Assembly (NCBI GenBank): GCA_902475285.1
Contig: CABRZA010000048.1
Coordinates: 1 to 15,979, forward strand
DNA length: 15,979 nucleotides
Direction of reading: 5' to 3'
From: an uncultured Porphyromonadaceae bacterium
GTDB taxonomy: Bacteria > Bacteroidota > Bacteroidia > Bacteroidales > Muribaculaceae
The translations under genes and the position numbers were made by a program. This document shows, piece by piece, positions 15,739 through 15,979 of this stretch (within the stretch, counting starts at the first letter, position 1; each line of letters starts with the position of its first letter). Under the pieces are notes generated by a model, which worked only from the letters and a program-made list of their open reading frames with translations, was not told the DNA's origin and made no database searches.

Positions 15739-15979
15739 ATGAGAATTGAACGCGATCTTTATCTTAAGCGCCTAATCGAAAGCCGGCACAACGGCATGAT
15801 AAAAATTATCACCGGCATACGGCGCAGCGGCAAATCATACCTGCTGTTCAACCTTTTTGCCGATTGGCTATGCCAACACGGAGTCGATGAGAAACACATC
15901 ATAAAGATTGACCTCGAAAATCGCCGCAACAAAGCGCTCCGCGATCCCGATGCATTGTTGGAACATATTGATTCTAATA
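15739..15979 (+). CDS. AAA-type ATPase, N-terminal part (cut by window end)
   Basis: Only the first 80 codons are in the window. The translation begins MRIERDLYLKRLIESRHNG and continues with strand IKIITGIRRSGKSYLL, a clear Walker A P-loop (GIRRSGKS, about residues 26-33). Then come a helix FNLFADWL and a second strand HIIKIDLEN. This opening matches the common prokaryotic ATP-binding proteins that carry a C-terminal DUF4143 domain, which are around 400 residues long; that C-terminal part cannot be checked here. It has its own promoter and is separated from the sus operon by 734 bp of repeats, so a role in starch use is unlikely. Its base composition and codons are visibly less GC- and C-rich than the sus genes, which may mean a different origin. 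Such proteins are widespread with poorly known cellular function. Confidence 0.85.
   Translation, partial: MRIERDLYLKRLIESRHNGMIKIITGIRRSGKSYLLFNLFADWLCQHGVDEKHIIKIDLENRRNKALRDPDALLEHIDSN

Overview
The window looks like part of a chromosome from a gut Bacteroidales bacterium, most likely the Muribaculaceae or a close relative (inference). Three things point there: a SusC/SusD outer-membrane pair with surface lipoproteins; Bacteroidota-type promoters (a TTG-like -33 element, a 20-nt spacer, then TAnnTTTG) instead of sigma70 boxes; and GC-rich genes with strongly C-ending codons between AT-rich gaps.

The core is a starch utilisation (Sus-like) locus, all on the + strand. At 147-3092 is a secreted GH13 alpha-amylase with two CBM26-like starch-binding modules and a C-terminal tail resembling a sorting domain. 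It has its own promoter and a strong terminator. A 209-bp, highly symmetric inverted-repeat element (3164-3372) follows. Next is a SusR-like membrane regulator (3449-5101) with its own promoter. A 186-bp gap carries a candidate promoter and a 30-bp-spaced direct repeat, and leads into a tight five-gene unit (5289-15004): SusC-like TonB-dependent porin, SusD-like glycan-binding lipoprotein, SusE/F-like lipoprotein with three CBM26-like modules, compact GH13 surface amylase lipoprotein, and SusB-like GH97 alpha-glucosidase. Gaps inside the unit are 18, 12 and 6 bp, then a 4-bp ATGA overlap, so it is probably one transcript.

Proposed working model (inference from family knowledge): the secreted amylase and the GH13 lipoprotein cut starch outside the cell or at its surface. 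The SusE/F-like and SusD-like lipoproteins hold the polymer and oligosaccharides. SusC imports the oligosaccharides using TonB energy, GH97 releases glucose in the periplasm, and the SusR-like protein senses the resulting malto-oligosaccharide and activates the operon. Relative to the Bacteroides thetaiotaomicron locus, the GH97 gene is last instead of near the front, no susA (neopullulanase) is seen, susE and susF are represented by one gene, and an additional CBM-bearing amylase sits upstream of the regulator.

Downstream (15005-15738) is a non-coding stretch crowded with hairpins, palindromes and short direct repeats. It ends at a good promoter for a gene cut by the window edge, an AAA-type ATPase with a clear Walker A motif. 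The operon itself is a recognisable Sus variant. The least explained signals are the 209-bp palindrome, the similar paired-hairpin modules after the operon, and the phased direct repeat in front of susC.
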